64,000 nt of DNA from Jannaschia faecimaris (GCF_900107415.1 NZ_FNPX01000005.1:186001-250000), one strand, 5' to 3'; positions 36,976 to 46,491 are shown, counted from the stretch's first letter. Numbers and translations: made by a program. The notes: generated by a model from the sequence alone, not told the origin.

Positions 36976-37509
36976 TCAACCGCCACAGCGGCTTTCGGCA
37001 TCGGTCACGGCCGCAGTAAAGCCAAGAAGGCTGAACGTATCCTCGGTGCGAGTGCCGCGAGAGGAGCGACCGGTAACCAACGCCTGCGCGCCACGCTTCA
37101 TCGACGCGATGATCCGGGCGTCATCAGTGGGCGACGCGGCCCAAGCAAGTTCGCCGCCGGTGAACATCTCGAAGGTGTCGGACCCGATCTGAATCGTAAC
37201 GGTGGAACCGTCGGCGTAGGGATAGCCGCCGGTCGCCGACACCTCCCCCTTCTTGTCGTCGCCGGGCCAGTAGCTGACGAACAGGCGGATATCACCTCGC
37301 ACCGCTTCGACTTCGGTGCCGCCGCGGATGTTGCGAATGGATTTGGGTGCGCTGACGATCCAGCACTGGGTCGGATTGTCCTCGACGAAGACGGACCAAT
37401 CCGTCTCGGTATTAACCCGGTTGGAGCTGTCCTGCGCGCTGGCCGGAAGAGCCAACAGTCCGATCACGAAGACCGACGTCAGAACGGACGCAATCGTCTT
37501 GAATTTCAT
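36976..37509 (-). CDS. Invasion-associated locus B (IalB) family protein
   Basis: A 177-residue secreted protein with a signal peptide (MKFKTIASVLTSVFVIGLLALPASA, cut near 25). The mature part has WSVFVEDNPTQCWIVS and a second Cys near the C-terminus (ESRCGG), matching the IalB fold. IalB-like proteins are common in Rhodobacterales and usually have no link to invasion. The start at 37509 (MKFKT) fits the signal peptide; a 12-codon longer frame does not. Confidence 0.85.
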   Translation of the reverse strand: MKFKTIASVLTSVFVIGLLALPASAQDSSNRVNTETDWSVFVEDNPTQCWIVSAPKSIRNIRGGTEVEAVRGDIRLFVSYWPGDDKKGEVSATGGYPYADGSTVTIQIGSDTFEMFTGGELAWAASPTDDARIIASMKRGAQALVTGRSSRGTRTEDTFSLLGFTAAVTDAESRCGG

Positions 37510-37675
37510 CAATGTCTCTGCCTCTTGTCGACGGCCCGGCTGCACGGTTTAACCCGAACTATAGATCCCCGGACGCGCGGTTCCAAATACTGCTTACCGA
37601 TGATAGCGCAGCGATGGCCCGCTGGAAAACCCCGGGCGGCAATTTTTCGCGCATGGCAAGAACAGGAGGCCCCGC

Positions 37676-38671
37676 ATGACGCAGGTGAACGAAGGCGCAG
37701 TCGACCTGGTTCAGGTGATCCGAGGCGATATGGTGGAATCTGTACACCGGGGCCATGCCGTCATTTGCGACGAATCCGGCGAAGTGATCGAGGCATGGGG
37801 AAACCCGTCGGCGATGATCTACCCCCGATCCTCGTGCAAGATGGTGCAGGCCCTGCCGCTGCTGGAATCGGGCGCGGGGGCGCATTTGACGACCGCGCAA
37901 CTCGCGCTCTGCTGTGCGTCGCACGAAGGCCAAACGGAGCATACGTCCGCTGTCGACGCCTGGCTGCGCGACATCGAAATGTCGGACGCGGACCTGCGCT
38001 GCGGATCGCACATGCCTTATTCCGAAGACGCCAAGGCCGACTTGATCCGGGCCGGCAAGAAACCCTGTCAGTTGCACAACAACTGCTCGGGCAAGCACGC
38101 GGGTTTCCTGACCTTGTCGAAACATCTGGGAGCGGGGCCGGAATACGTCGAGCCGGACCACCCGGTCCAACTGGCCGTACGTCGCGCCTTCGAGGAAGTG
38201 ACCGGCATGGAAAGTCCCAGATACGGCATCGACGGCTGTTCCGCGCCGAACTTCGCGACGCGTCTGGACGGGCTGGGCCACGCGATGGGCCTGTTCGCCG
38301 CTGCGCGGGAAGGTCAGGGCGCGCGGCAGGATGCGATGGTCAAGCTGACGCGCGCGATGGGCGAGGAGTCGTTCTTCGTCGCGGGTGACGGGCGGGCCTG
38401 CACCGACCTGATGCGCGCGATGGGCGGAAAGGTCGCAGTCAAGACTGGGGCCGAAGGGGTGTTCGTCGCCATCCTGCCAGAACTGAACCGCGGCATTGCC
38501 CTGAAGATCGTCGATGGCGGAACCCGCGCGGCTGAGGCGACGATCGCAGCATTGCTGGTCCACCTGGGCGCACTGGACGCTGCCGCACCCGTGGCGCAAC
38601 GGTTGACGTACGGACCGATCAGCAATTGTCGAAAGAAGGTGACAGGCCACTACCGGGTAACGCTGGCCTAG
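37676..38671 (+). CDS. L-asparaginase II family protein (AnsA-like)
   Basis: A 331-residue enzyme of the Rhizobium-type asparaginase family (Asparaginase_II, distinct from E. coli AnsA/AnsB). Visible blocks are SSCKMVQALPLLESG (about 52-66), CCASHEGQ (about 81-88), NNCSGKHAGFL (about 138-148) and DGCSAPNFA. No signal peptide, so cytoplasmic. Good RBS AGGAGG 6-7 bases before the ATG. Its TAG stop and the TAG of the convergent receiver gene share the same CTAG. Confidence 0.9.
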   Translation: MTQVNEGAVDLVQVIRGDMVESVHRGHAVICDESGEVIEAWGNPSAMIYPRSSCKMVQALPLLESGAGAHLTTAQLALCCASHEGQTEHTSAVDAWLRDIEMSDADLRCGSHMPYSEDAKADLIRAGKKPCQLHNNCSGKHAGFLTLSKHLGAGPEYVEPDHPVQLAVRRAFEEVTGMESPRYGIDGCSAPNFATRLDGLGHAMGLFAAAREGQGARQDAMVKLTRAMGEESFFVAGDGRACTDLMRAMGGKVAVKTGAEGVFVAILPELNRGIALKIVDGGTRAAEATIAALLVHLGALDAAAPVAQRLTYGPISNCRKKVTGHYRVTLA

Positions 38672-39291
38672 GCGCGAGCCAGGGCCTTGGTCAGAGCCTG
38701 GGTCAACACCTCCATACGCAGAGGCTTGGTCAGGACGGCAGCGAAGCCCGCCGCCTCAAGCCGGCTGGCCATGTCTTCGCCGACATGCGCAGTCAACGCC
38801 AGCTTTGGCGCGCGCGTAAGGCCCTGCTCGGCCTCGATGCCCCGGATCTGTCGCGCGGCCTCAAAACCATCGACGTACGGCATCGAAATGTCGAGAATCA
38901 CCGCGTCGTGGGGATGGTCGGCAAAGGCCGCCACCGCCTCGGCACCGTCGGATACGAGAGTGACCTGGTAAGGCTGATCCCGCAGCATGCGACCTAGCAG
39001 AAGGCGGTTTGTCGCATTGTCGTCGGCCACAAGAAGGCGGGGGATGGAGGTCAATGCTATCGCGGCAGGTTCTTTGAGTTGCAGCGCCGTGACAAGGTCG
39101 ACCCCCGCCACCGAAACCGGCAGAATGACGGCTGCACGGGCGCGCAAATCGGGATTTGCCTGCTCCCGACGGCCCAGAAGGACGACATGCGCTGCCGGAC
39201 CGATCCGGCTGAGCAAGGGCACTTGATCCTCGGGGGATAACGTCAGCGGAATCAGGATAATGGGGCTGTCCGGTGTCACGTTCCGACTCAC
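38668..39291 (-). CDS. Receiver-domain protein, probable former C-terminus of hybrid kinase
   Basis: A 207-residue protein: a degenerate receiver-like N-terminal half (about 8-80) and a normal receiver with VADD at 88-91, phospho-Asp about 134 (VILDISMP) and Lys in LTKPL. The GTG start overlaps the upstream kinase stop by 4 bp (GTGA). In many relatives such receivers are fused to the kinase; here the frame changes between the two, so it is either a split gene or the result of an old frameshift. No output domain. Confidence 0.75.
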   Translation of the reverse strand: MSRNVTPDSPIILIPLTLSPEDQVPLLSRIGPAAHVVLLGRREQANPDLRARAAVILPVSVAGVDLVTALQLKEPAAIALTSIPRLLVADDNATNRLLLGRMLRDQPYQVTLVSDGAEAVAAFADHPHDAVILDISMPYVDGFEAARQIRGIEAEQGLTRAPKLALTAHVGEDMASRLEAAGFAAVLTKPLRMEVLTQALTKALARA

Positions 39292-40739
39292 TGCGCACCC
39301 CCGCCTTGGGTCAGCCGATCGGCAACGATATTGCCCTGCGGGCCCGGAGCATCCGCAACGGCAACGTTCGCAGGCAGCGGGGGCAAGGCGGCAGGCGCGC
39401 CGTCGGCCCGCGATGGTAACCTCAGAGCGAAGCTTGAACCGTCAGAGTCGCTTTTCTCCAGCTTCAGACTGCCGCCCATCCGTTCCGCCAGGCCACGGGA
39501 AATGGTTAGGCCAAGTCCCGTACCCTCTTGTGCCGGACTGTCGGGGGCCCCCACTTGGCCGAAGGCTTGGAATATCTGCTCGGCCTTGTCCAAGGGAACG
39601 CCACGGCCCGTGTCTTCAATTGTCAGATGCAGGCAGGTGCCCTTCGCACCACCCACGGTGATTGCCGCATGGGCGATGACATGACCCTCCTCAGTGAATT
39701 TCAGGGCATTTCCCAAAAGATTCGTCACGATCTGCCGGATACGCCCTTCATCCGACGTGAACCTGGTCTGCGCGCCCAACGGATAGCAAAGCCCTACCTG
39801 AAAATTTGAATGCCCCGCCGCCGCAGCCAGCCGGATACAGTCGATCAGCAACCCTTCCAGATCCAGCGGGGCCAAGCGCAAATCGACCTAGTTGGCCTCA
39901 AGCTTGGACACGTCGAGCGTGTCGTTCACGATCAGCAGCAGCGCCTCGGCCGAGTCGCGGATCGTGCGGGCGTAGAGAGTCATCTCATCGTCCTCGGCCT
40001 GCTGGGTCAGAATTTGCGAGATGCCGATGATGCCGTTCATCAGCGTCTGGATTTCGTGGCTCATCCGCGCAAGGAATTCGGTTTTGGCGCGGGCCATCTG
40101 CTCGGCCTCGTCCCGCGCTGTGGTCAGCGCCTCTTCCTTATCGCGCTGTTCAGTTATGTCGAGTACCAGCGAAACAATATCGCCATCGGGCACCCGGCGA
40201 TCCTGAAAGCGCAGAACGCGGCCATCGTAATGTTTCAAGTTGAAGGAGGGGACAGTCTCCTCGTCCCAGCGGGCGACCTGTTGCCTGGCCCATTCCTCAG
40301 GGCTGAGATCACCGATGTTGAAGGCCCCCTCCTCGGCGGCCAGACCAAATATCTCGGTCGCATGACATCCGGGAGCCAGCTCTGACGCCGCATCGAAGAG
40401 ATCCAGATAAACCTTGTTCGCCGCGATCAGACGCCCCAGCCCATCGAAGAGCGCAAAGCCATCGCGCATCGCCTCCAACGCATGCCAAAGCCTCCGTCGC
40501 GCGCGATCCGCCAGATCGGCGGCGTCCTTACGTTGCTGCAGCACGGACTGCTGCCGCTCCGTCAGCTTGAGGTTGTACTCCCGCTGCGAAAGGTAGCGCC
40601 GACTAAGCCGGTCGGCATTGGCGACGAGTGCGGCATGCGCTTGCGCAAGTTCTCGCCGAGTGTGCTCTAGTGTGCGTTCCGCAGCCAGCCTGCGACGCCT
40701 TTCATTCAGATAGAGTGTGTCGGAGATTGATCCATCCAT
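39288..40739 (-). pseudogene. PAS hybrid-type histidine kinase with in-frame amber stop
   Basis: Reading from ATG 40739: coiled coil (about 15-75), PAS domain (about 85-195), HisKA with His at about 228, then TAG at codon 284 (39888-39890), and in the same frame a complete HATPase domain (N box TNLLGNALKF, DTGRG, GTGLGLTI). The stop separates the phospho-His domain from the ATP-binding domain, so neither piece can work as a kinase. The normally near-invariant SHEIRTPMNG is SHEIQTLMNG here, two further changes that fit C-to-T/G-to-A decay. CAG-to-TAG would be a single change. Sequencing error or suppression is the alternative. Confidence 0.8.
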
Positions 40740-40812
40740 ACTCACCAACGCTCCGCCACATGCCCAAGCGGGCAGTGGCGGCAGTCTGTAGGGAACGAGT
40801 GAAGATCGCGTT

Positions 40813-40832
40813 AAAATACGCGCGCTCGCGCG
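40813..40832 (-). terminator. Likely terminator of hspQ
   Basis: On the minus strand CGCGC-GAGC-GCGCG is followed by TATTTTAA, starting a few bases after the hspQ stop. The stem is short but GC-only. Confidence 0.5.
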
Positions 40833-40833
40833 A

Positions 40834-41160
40834 TCAGTTCAGATCGAAATGCAGCGGATACTGGCGGCCATCGAAGGCCCCGAACAGGTCGCCAATATCC
40901 GGATGGCTCACAGGCTCCCCGGACCGATCAAGAACAAGGTTTTGCTCCGAAACGTAAGCCACGTAATAGCTTTCATCATTCTCGGCGAGCAAATGGTAGA
41001 AGGGCTGGTCGCGATTTGGTCGACTGTCTTTCGGAATGGCATCATACCACTCCTCCGAGTTCGAGAAGACCGCATCAACATCAAAAATAACACCTCGGAA
41101 CGGGTGCTTCTTGTGGCGAACCACTTCGCCCAATGCGTATTTGCTCTGAGTCTTCAGCAT
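40834..41160 (-). CDS. hspQ: Heat shock protein HspQ
   Basis: A 108-residue HspQ/YccV-type hemimethylated-DNA-binding-fold protein. Core motifs are YALGEVVRHKKHPFRGVIFDVD (shown in part) and QPFYHLLAENDESYYVAYVSEQNL. In E. coli HspQ modulates Lon protease. The start at 41160 (MLKTQSKYALG) is preceded by AAAGG at suitable spacing; a 6-codon longer frame has no RBS. Confidence 0.93.
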   Translation of the reverse strand: MLKTQSKYALGEVVRHKKHPFRGVIFDVDAVFSNSEEWYDAIPKDSRPNRDQPFYHLLAENDESYYVAYVSEQNLVLDRSGEPVSHPDIGDLFGAFDGRQYPLHFDLN

Positions 41161-41593
41161 AAATTGCCTTTCCTGCACCTCATTTCTAACGCCTTGGCGC
41201 CCAACTTGTAAATCAGGCCAATCGCGAATCGGTGGAAACAGAGTGTGACTCTAAGCACGACAGTCCTTCGCGTCGGACCATGATTATTTGGCCGCTGCCG
41301 GTCTCAATGGGTCAGGTTGGGGTCCAAAAACAACTCGGCTTGCGCGGCACGATTGACCGTGACGCTGGCGGACTTCGGCTAATCTGCTCGATTCTCGGAT
41401 GCAGGGCATGGATGCAGGCGGGCCGAGCATCGTGGCGGAGTACGCACACCGCTGACCTGCATCGCGATCCACGGGCGAAAGAAACCCCGCTGCCCACCTC
41501 AGACCTGACGTTCTTCGTCTGATGTTATTGGCAGGATGGGGTCAACTCTGCTATGGGTCAAAAAAATCGGTAAAAACAAACCGGGCAGTGAAA
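41161..41593. other. Intergenic region, no gene recognised
   Basis: About 430 bp between the divergent hspQ and the lipoprotein gene. Open frames here on both strands (for example 41232-41522) show no family signature, no good RBS and poor codon bias. The part after 41520 is more AT-rich and probably holds the lipoprotein promoter. The stretch may be decayed coding DNA; nothing is identifiable. Confidence 0.4.
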
Positions 41594-42181
41594 ATGAAAA
41601 AACTCTTGCAGATTGGCTGTCTGCTACTTCTGGCCGCGTGCGGCGGGGGGAGCGGCGGTGGGTCGGGCCGTGCGCCCAGTGATCTCGATAATGCGTGCTC
41701 GATCCTGTCCCAGCGACCGGGCTACCTGCGTGCGTTCCGTACGGCGGAACGCAAATGGGGCGTTCCCGTTCATGTCCAGATGGCGACGATCTATCAGGAA
41801 TCGAAGTTCATCTCGGATGCCCGAACGCCTTTGCGGTACTCGCTGGGTGTAATCCCCACGGGTCGTCAAAGCAGCGCCTTCGGCTACTCCCAAGCTCTCG
41901 ACGCGACCTGGAAGGAATATCAGCAGCGGGAAGGCGGTCGCCGCACCCGGCGCGACAATATCCGCGACGCCACCGATTTCATGGGGTGGTACATGGCCGA
42001 GACGAACCGTTCCCTGGGCATTTCCTTGTCAGACGCGCGCAACCAGTACTTGGCCTATCACGACGGGCGGACAGGGTTCCGGCGCGGGACTTATCGCTCC
42101 AAGCCATGGCTCGTGAGGATTTCTGGCGAGATCGAAACGCGTGCCGAGATGTATCGCCAACAATTGTTCAGCTGCCGCTGA
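41594..42181 (+). CDS. Lysozyme-like (SLT-type) lipoprotein
   Basis: A 195-residue predicted outer-membrane lipoprotein. Signal peptide MKKLLQIGCLLLLAAC with lipobox LAAC (Cys 16-17), a Gly/Ser-rich linker and then a lysozyme-like domain with MATIYQESKF (candidate catalytic Glu about 66) and SSAFGYSQALDATW. It probably cleaves peptidoglycan as a lytic transglycosylase. Its end overlaps the convergent FlgJ-like gene by 14 bp, and the location next to flagellar genes suggests a role in letting the rod through the cell wall (inference). A GTG 5 bases upstream is an alternative start. Confidence 0.8.
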   Translation: MKKLLQIGCLLLLAACGGGSGGGSGRAPSDLDNACSILSQRPGYLRAFRTAERKWGVPVHVQMATIYQESKFISDARTPLRYSLGVIPTGRQSSAFGYSQALDATWKEYQQREGGRRTRRDNIRDATDFMGWYMAETNRSLGISLSDARNQYLAYHDGRTGFRRGTYRSKPWLVRISGEIETRAEMYRQQLFSCR

Positions 42182-42452
42182 ACCCGGCACGCGACAACAT
42201 CGAGCGGTAAATTGCTTCGGCCAGACCCGTCTGGCCGCTTGCAGCCACACTGTCGGCTTGGGCCTGTCGCAGAAAACTGTCGAACTGTGATTCGGTACCG
42301 CCCGTCGGGGACGGTGCCCCGGTGCCGGATACGCGCAACATTTCCGCAAACAAGAATGCCTCCAGCGCCTGAGCCTGAGTGCGAAGCGTATCGGTCGGAT
42401 CACCCTTCAAAGGCGGCGGTGTGCGGCCAAGAGTTGACGTGATGGCTTCCAT
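42168..42452 (-). CDS. flgJ: FlgJ-like flagellar rod-binding protein
   Basis: A 94-residue protein equal to only the N-terminal rod-binding domain of enterobacterial FlgJ: LRTQAQALEAFLFAEMLRVSG (in part, about 23-43) and GLAEAIYRSMLSR (about 76-88). It lacks the muramidase domain, as in Rhodobacter. Excellent RBS GGAGG 5 bases before the ATG at 42452. Convergent with the lipoprotein gene and divergent from fliK. Confidence 0.8.
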   Translation of the reverse strand: MEAITSTLGRTPPPLKGDPTDTLRTQAQALEAFLFAEMLRVSGTGAPSPTGGTESQFDSFLRQAQADSVAASGQTGLAEAIYRSMLSRAGFSGS

Positions 42453-42570
42453 GAGACCTCCGGATGATCGCAAGTTGATGCCGCACTTCAACCACAGGCT
42501 GGTAAAGGATTTCGTAAGACTGGCGCGATAGATGATCGGACAACAGACGATTCCCGTCTCCGGAGTTGCA

Positions 42571-44283
42571 ATGCCGACGCCTCTCATGCCCGCCATCGGC
42601 CCCTCGGTCGGATCGTCAGCGCCCGAAAGATCGCCCTTCGGTCTGGGTGGGCTTGCAACAGACGTCGGGGACGCCCGGTCTCGGCAGGTCGCGCCCGCTC
42701 GCCTGCCGGACGACGAGGTCCTTACCGGCGAAAACCCTTCGGTCGATCCGGAGCTCCTGCAGGCGTGGCTTGCCGAGATGCTGGATAGAGGGTCGGAGTC
42801 GGTCACAAGGCCAACCTTCGCCGGCGACTTCCATTTGGAGTCGCGTTCTACCCGACACGGGCAGACGGCCACGGAAAGGGCCATGACCGAGACGATTCAG
42901 CCGGGCGAAACCGTCGAACGCACGGAAACCGCGTTGCCGCGTTGGCTGCTTCACGCATTGCAGAAGGCAGATATAACCAGTGGTTCCGACCGCGCCATCG
43001 CGCAGATGGTGCCTCAGGGCCAAACGACCGCACCCAGCAATAGCGCCGTGATGCGCAAGGTGAACGCGGCAGACATCGAGATCCGCGAAGGCGTTGATCA
43101 GCATTCTCCAAGGTCGCAGACGGGTGCACGCGCGACCGACGGGTTCGAAGCATTGACGCGTACTGCGAGCGGACCCACGCTTGCGGGGCCAACGCCGGGG
43201 CTCACCGATATGCAACAGGGCGCAGGCGCGGATCGTCCGACATCAGTGTCAGGCGACGACAGGGGCGATGAAATCCGGGCAGAGGTTGCGGTCCGAAAAT
43301 TGATCGAAGGGCAATCTGCTGCCGCGACACCTATTGGATCTGCCAAACCCGGTGCTGGACAAGTTGGTGAAGAGCATCCCGCTCACCACGCGTCCAGTTC
43401 CGCCGACCGATCGATGACCGTGCCAATTGCCGCACTGGCAACCGCCGGGTTCACATCATCAGGCCGCGCTGACCCTGCCACGCGGACACTCTCGAGCGCT
43501 TTCCCCCCGAGCCTCGGAGCCGCATCGACCCTCCGCAATGGGACAGGCCCCATAGCCCAAGGTCTGGATGACGGGGGGCAGGCAGAAGGAGTCTCGAACC
43601 GCCGAGTGAGTTCCGCCCGAACGAAGAGCACGGAAATGCCCGCGGGATCGGCACGCGCGCCTGACGCATCTTCGCAAGTCACCTTGCGGTCATTGCCGGA
43701 GCCGCCGCAGGCACCCGGCGTATCGGAAGCCGGCACGATCAACTTGGCCCGCGGTCCCTCGGACCGTCTCGCCGGACTGGCCCAATCGGGGTCGATCCTG
43801 CCGCAGGAACTCGTGGACAGACCGGTCCCACTTTCCCGCCTGCAGGTTTCCCTGACAGAACGGATCGCGACGATGAGTGGGGCACCAGACGACACATCTC
43901 CGGTGCGCATGAACAGTCCGTCTGGATCACGCACTGCCGAGGTCGAGCTCGCCCCCGCGGAATTAGGCAAACTACGGCTTGTTCTTCAGACCAGCGAGCG
44001 TGGGCTGCATCTTGTCGTGACGGTCGAACGGCCGGAAATGATCGACACGGTGCGCCGCCAGCTTGACGGCCTGCACCGGGCGCTCATGTCCGAGGGCATA
44101 ACCCTCGACAGCGTCGATATCGGTCCGGGTGATCGACGGCAGGCCGGTTCAGGCTGGACCGAGCGTACGGAAAACGAGCACCCGATGGCGCAGGAACGGG
44201 CCGACAACACGCCGGAGCAACCGCAAAAGCAGACAACCAATCAAACCCGCATGCCTGATGGCCGGCTGGACCTGAGCCTTTAG
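42571..44283 (+). CDS. fliK: Flagellar hook-length control protein FliK
   Basis: About 570 residues. The long N-terminal part is low-complexity, polar and poorly conserved. The C-terminal FliK domain is clear: VELAPAELGKLRLVLQTSE (about 480-500) and RRQLDGLHRALMSEGI. FliK measures hook length and switches export from hook to filament proteins. The ATG at 42571 has CGGAG 6 bases upstream; an ATG at 42532 in the same frame lacks an RBS. FlgD follows after 9 bp. Confidence 0.88.
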   Translation: MPTPLMPAIGPSVGSSAPERSPFGLGGLATDVGDARSRQVAPARLPDDEVLTGENPSVDPELLQAWLAEMLDRGSESVTRPTFAGDFHLESRSTRHGQTATERAMTETIQPGETVERTETALPRWLLHALQKADITSGSDRAIAQMVPQGQTTAPSNSAVMRKVNAADIEIREGVDQHSPRSQTGARATDGFEALTRTASGPTLAGPTPGLTDMQQGAGADRPTSVSGDDRGDEIRAEVAVRKLIEGQSAAATPIGSAKPGAGQVGEEHPAHHASSSADRSMTVPIAALATAGFTSSGRADPATRTLSSAFPPSLGAASTLRNGTGPIAQGLDDGGQAEGVSNRRVSSARTKSTEMPAGSARAPDASSQVTLRSLPEPPQAPGVSEAGTINLARGPSDRLAGLAQSGSILPQELVDRPVPLSRLQVSLTERIATMSGAPDDTSPVRMNSPSGSRTAEVELAPAELGKLRLVLQTSERGLHLVVTVERPEMIDTVRRQLDGLHRALMSEGITLDSVDIGPGDRRQAGSGWTERTENEHPMAQERADNTPEQPQKQTTNQTRMPDGRLDLSL

Positions 44284-44292
44284 GAGTATTCG

Positions 44293-44964
44293 ATGGATTT
44301 AGCCGCCACGCACCGCACTGCCGCACCAGCAACTACAACAAATGCAGATACCGCAAACGACGCATCGGCTTCGCCGACGTCGGACTTCGAAACCTTTCTG
44401 CGCCTTCTAACCGCGCAGATCCGGAATCAAGACCCTTTGGAACCGACGGATTCAACGGCATACACCGCTCAACTCGCGACGTTCTCCAACGTGGAGCAGG
44501 CAGTAAAGACGAACGATTTGTTGACCTCAATGATTGCGCGGCTGGACACACAACAGATCAGCGGTGCGTCGAACTGGATCGGCATGGAGGTGCGTCATTC
44601 GGGAGTCGTCGCCCATGATGGCGGATCGACCGAATTTCATACCCTCATCCACCCCACAGCGGATCGCGCGGAGCTGGTTGTCTACGACCTGACCGGCGCG
44701 GAAGTGGCACGCCATCCCATCAATCCCGACGCGGAAACCATTCGATGGCCCGCAGCCGGCCAGGGCGATACGGTCGCAAACGGCGGATACCTGCTGGAAG
44801 TCGAGAGTTGGTCCGGAACGCAGTCACTTACACCGACCACCGTCGACCATTACGCAAGTGTCACGGAGGTCGTCCTTGGCGCAGGCGGCGCGGAACTGAT
44901 CCTCGACGGGTTGGTCCGGCTGCCTGCCGACGCGCTTCAGTCGGTCCGGCGGCCCATCGCCTAG
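44293..44964 (+). CDS. flgD: Flagellar hook assembly scaffold FlgD
   Basis: A 223-residue hook-capping protein. The conserved N-terminal block FLRLLTAQIRNQDPLEPTDS (about 35-54) and FSNVEQAVKTNDLL are characteristic; a FlgD Ig-like/Tudor region follows (about 90-200). RBS AGGAG 8 bases before the ATG. Works with FliK in hook building. Its TAG stop lies in a CTAG that is also the ubiB stop on the other strand. Confidence 0.93.
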   Translation: MDLAATHRTAAPATTTNADTANDASASPTSDFETFLRLLTAQIRNQDPLEPTDSTAYTAQLATFSNVEQAVKTNDLLTSMIARLDTQQISGASNWIGMEVRHSGVVAHDGGSTEFHTLIHPTADRAELVVYDLTGAEVARHPINPDAETIRWPAAGQGDTVANGGYLLEVESWSGTQSLTPTTVDHYASVTEVVLGAGGAELILDGLVRLPADALQSVRRPIA

Positions 44965-46490
44965 AGCAGCGAAATCGCAGCCCAGACAGCGCCCACGATG
45001 GCCCCGCCGCCCACCATCCACAGAACGGGTTGGAGCGCTGGCCCTCGCGGCGTTTCGTGCCGCGACCGATCGACACCTCGCAATGCGTCTTCAACCGCTT
45101 GCGGAAGTTGAGGTCCAAACCGCGCCATAACACGGGCCGTCTTGGCAAGATCGCGAGCAAGGGCGCGGGGACCAAGGTTTTCACGGATATAGCGTTCGAC
45201 CTCGGGGCCGGCTGCCTGCCAGATGTTCATGTGCGGATTGAGCGTTCGCGCGACCCCTTCGACAACGACCATTGTGCGCTGCAACAGGATCAGCTCTGTC
45301 CGGGTCTCCATGCCAAACCGCTCCGTCACCTCGAACAGATAAGCCAGCAACCTCCCCATCGAGATGCGCGACGCGTCCATGCCGAAAATCGGCTCCCCCA
45401 CGGCGCGCAGTGCTTGCGCGAACTGATCGATATCCCGGTCGGCAGGGACATAGCCGGCCTCAAAATGCACCTCCGCCACGCGGCGGTAGTCCTTGCGGAT
45501 GAAACCCATCAGTATCTCGGCATAGACGCGCCGGGTATATTCATCGAGCCGTCCCATGATCCCGAAATCCAGGGCCACGATATCACCTGACGGCGCGACC
45601 TTCAGGTTTCCCTGGTGCATGTCGGCGTGAAAATAGCCGTCACGCAAGGCATGACGCAGGAACATCTGCATGACTCGGTTGGCCAATTCGGTCCGGTCGT
45701 GCCCGGCCGCGTCGATGCCATCAATGTCGGCCATCTGGATTCCCTCGGCCCATTCCAACGTCATGACGTTCCGTGCCGACAACGCCCAATCGATTTGTGG
45801 AACCGAAAAACCGTCGTCGCGAGTCGTATTGGCACGAAATTCACCGGCGGCTGCGGCCTCGGTGCGCAGGTCCAGCTCCTGCTGAACGGTGGCGTCGAAA
45901 TGAGCGATAACATCCATCGGGCGCAATCGACGGGCGGAAGGCGAGAGGAGCTCGATCAGGCGTGCAGCAAGATAGAAGGCATCAATGTCGCGAGCGAAAG
46001 CGCGCGCGATGCCTGGGCGCAAAACCTTAACCGCGACCTTGCGCGCGTCGCCGACGAGGCGCGCCTGATGCACTTGAGCGATCGAAGCGGCGGCAACAGG
46101 CTCCGAAAACTCGGAGAAGAGCTGATCAATCGGCATTTCCAGGTCTCGCTCGACCATTTTGCGCGCCTCGGCCGTCGGAAATGGCGGCAGCTTGTCCTGC
46201 AGGATACGCAACTGCAGCGCGAGATCAGAGCCAACGAAATCGGGGCGCGTCGACAGAATCTGACCCAGCTTGATGTAGCTCGGCCCCAGTGCCGTAAGTG
46301 CGCGCGTGACGGGCGGCAACTTCGGGTCGCCGGAATAGCCAAGCCATTTGAACGGCCATCCCAACACCCGAGCAGCCACGCGCAGGGAGGCCGGGGCATC
46401 CACCTGTTCCAGGACGACGGCCATTGCCCCGGTCTTTTCGAACGTGGCACCGGTACGGATCAATCGCCAGATGTTGTGGGGGCCTCGCAC
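44961..46490 (-). CDS. ubiB: Ubiquinone biosynthesis regulatory protein kinase UbiB
   Basis: A 509-residue ABC1/ADCK-family protein needed for coenzyme Q synthesis. Motifs are the KxGQ signature in YIKLGQILSTRPDF, the AAAS-type loop AAASIAQVHQA, VAVKVLRPG, MHQGNLKV and ALDFGIMG. The C-terminus ends in a membrane helix (about 488-508). The GTG at 46490 begins 1 base after the ubiE stop and gives the expected VRGPHNIWRLIRTG start; an upstream ATG would overlap ubiE by 32 bp. Confidence 0.93.
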   Translation of the reverse strand: MRGPHNIWRLIRTGATFEKTGAMAVVLEQVDAPASLRVAARVLGWPFKWLGYSGDPKLPPVTRALTALGPSYIKLGQILSTRPDFVGSDLALQLRILQDKLPPFPTAEARKMVERDLEMPIDQLFSEFSEPVAAASIAQVHQARLVGDARKVAVKVLRPGIARAFARDIDAFYLAARLIELLSPSARRLRPMDVIAHFDATVQQELDLRTEAAAAGEFRANTTRDDGFSVPQIDWALSARNVMTLEWAEGIQMADIDGIDAAGHDRTELANRVMQMFLRHALRDGYFHADMHQGNLKVAPSGDIVALDFGIMGRLDEYTRRVYAEILMGFIRKDYRRVAEVHFEAGYVPADRDIDQFAQALRAVGEPIFGMDASRISMGRLLAYLFEVTERFGMETRTELILLQRTMVVVEGVARTLNPHMNIWQAAGPEVERYIRENLGPRALARDLAKTARVMARFGPQLPQAVEDALRGVDRSRHETPRGPALQPVLWMVGGGAIVGAVWAAISLL

Positions 46491-46491
46491 C

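Noticed and set aside
41232-41522. 96-codon frame in the hspQ-lipoprotein gap
   Set aside because: No RBS, weak codon bias and no recognisable features.
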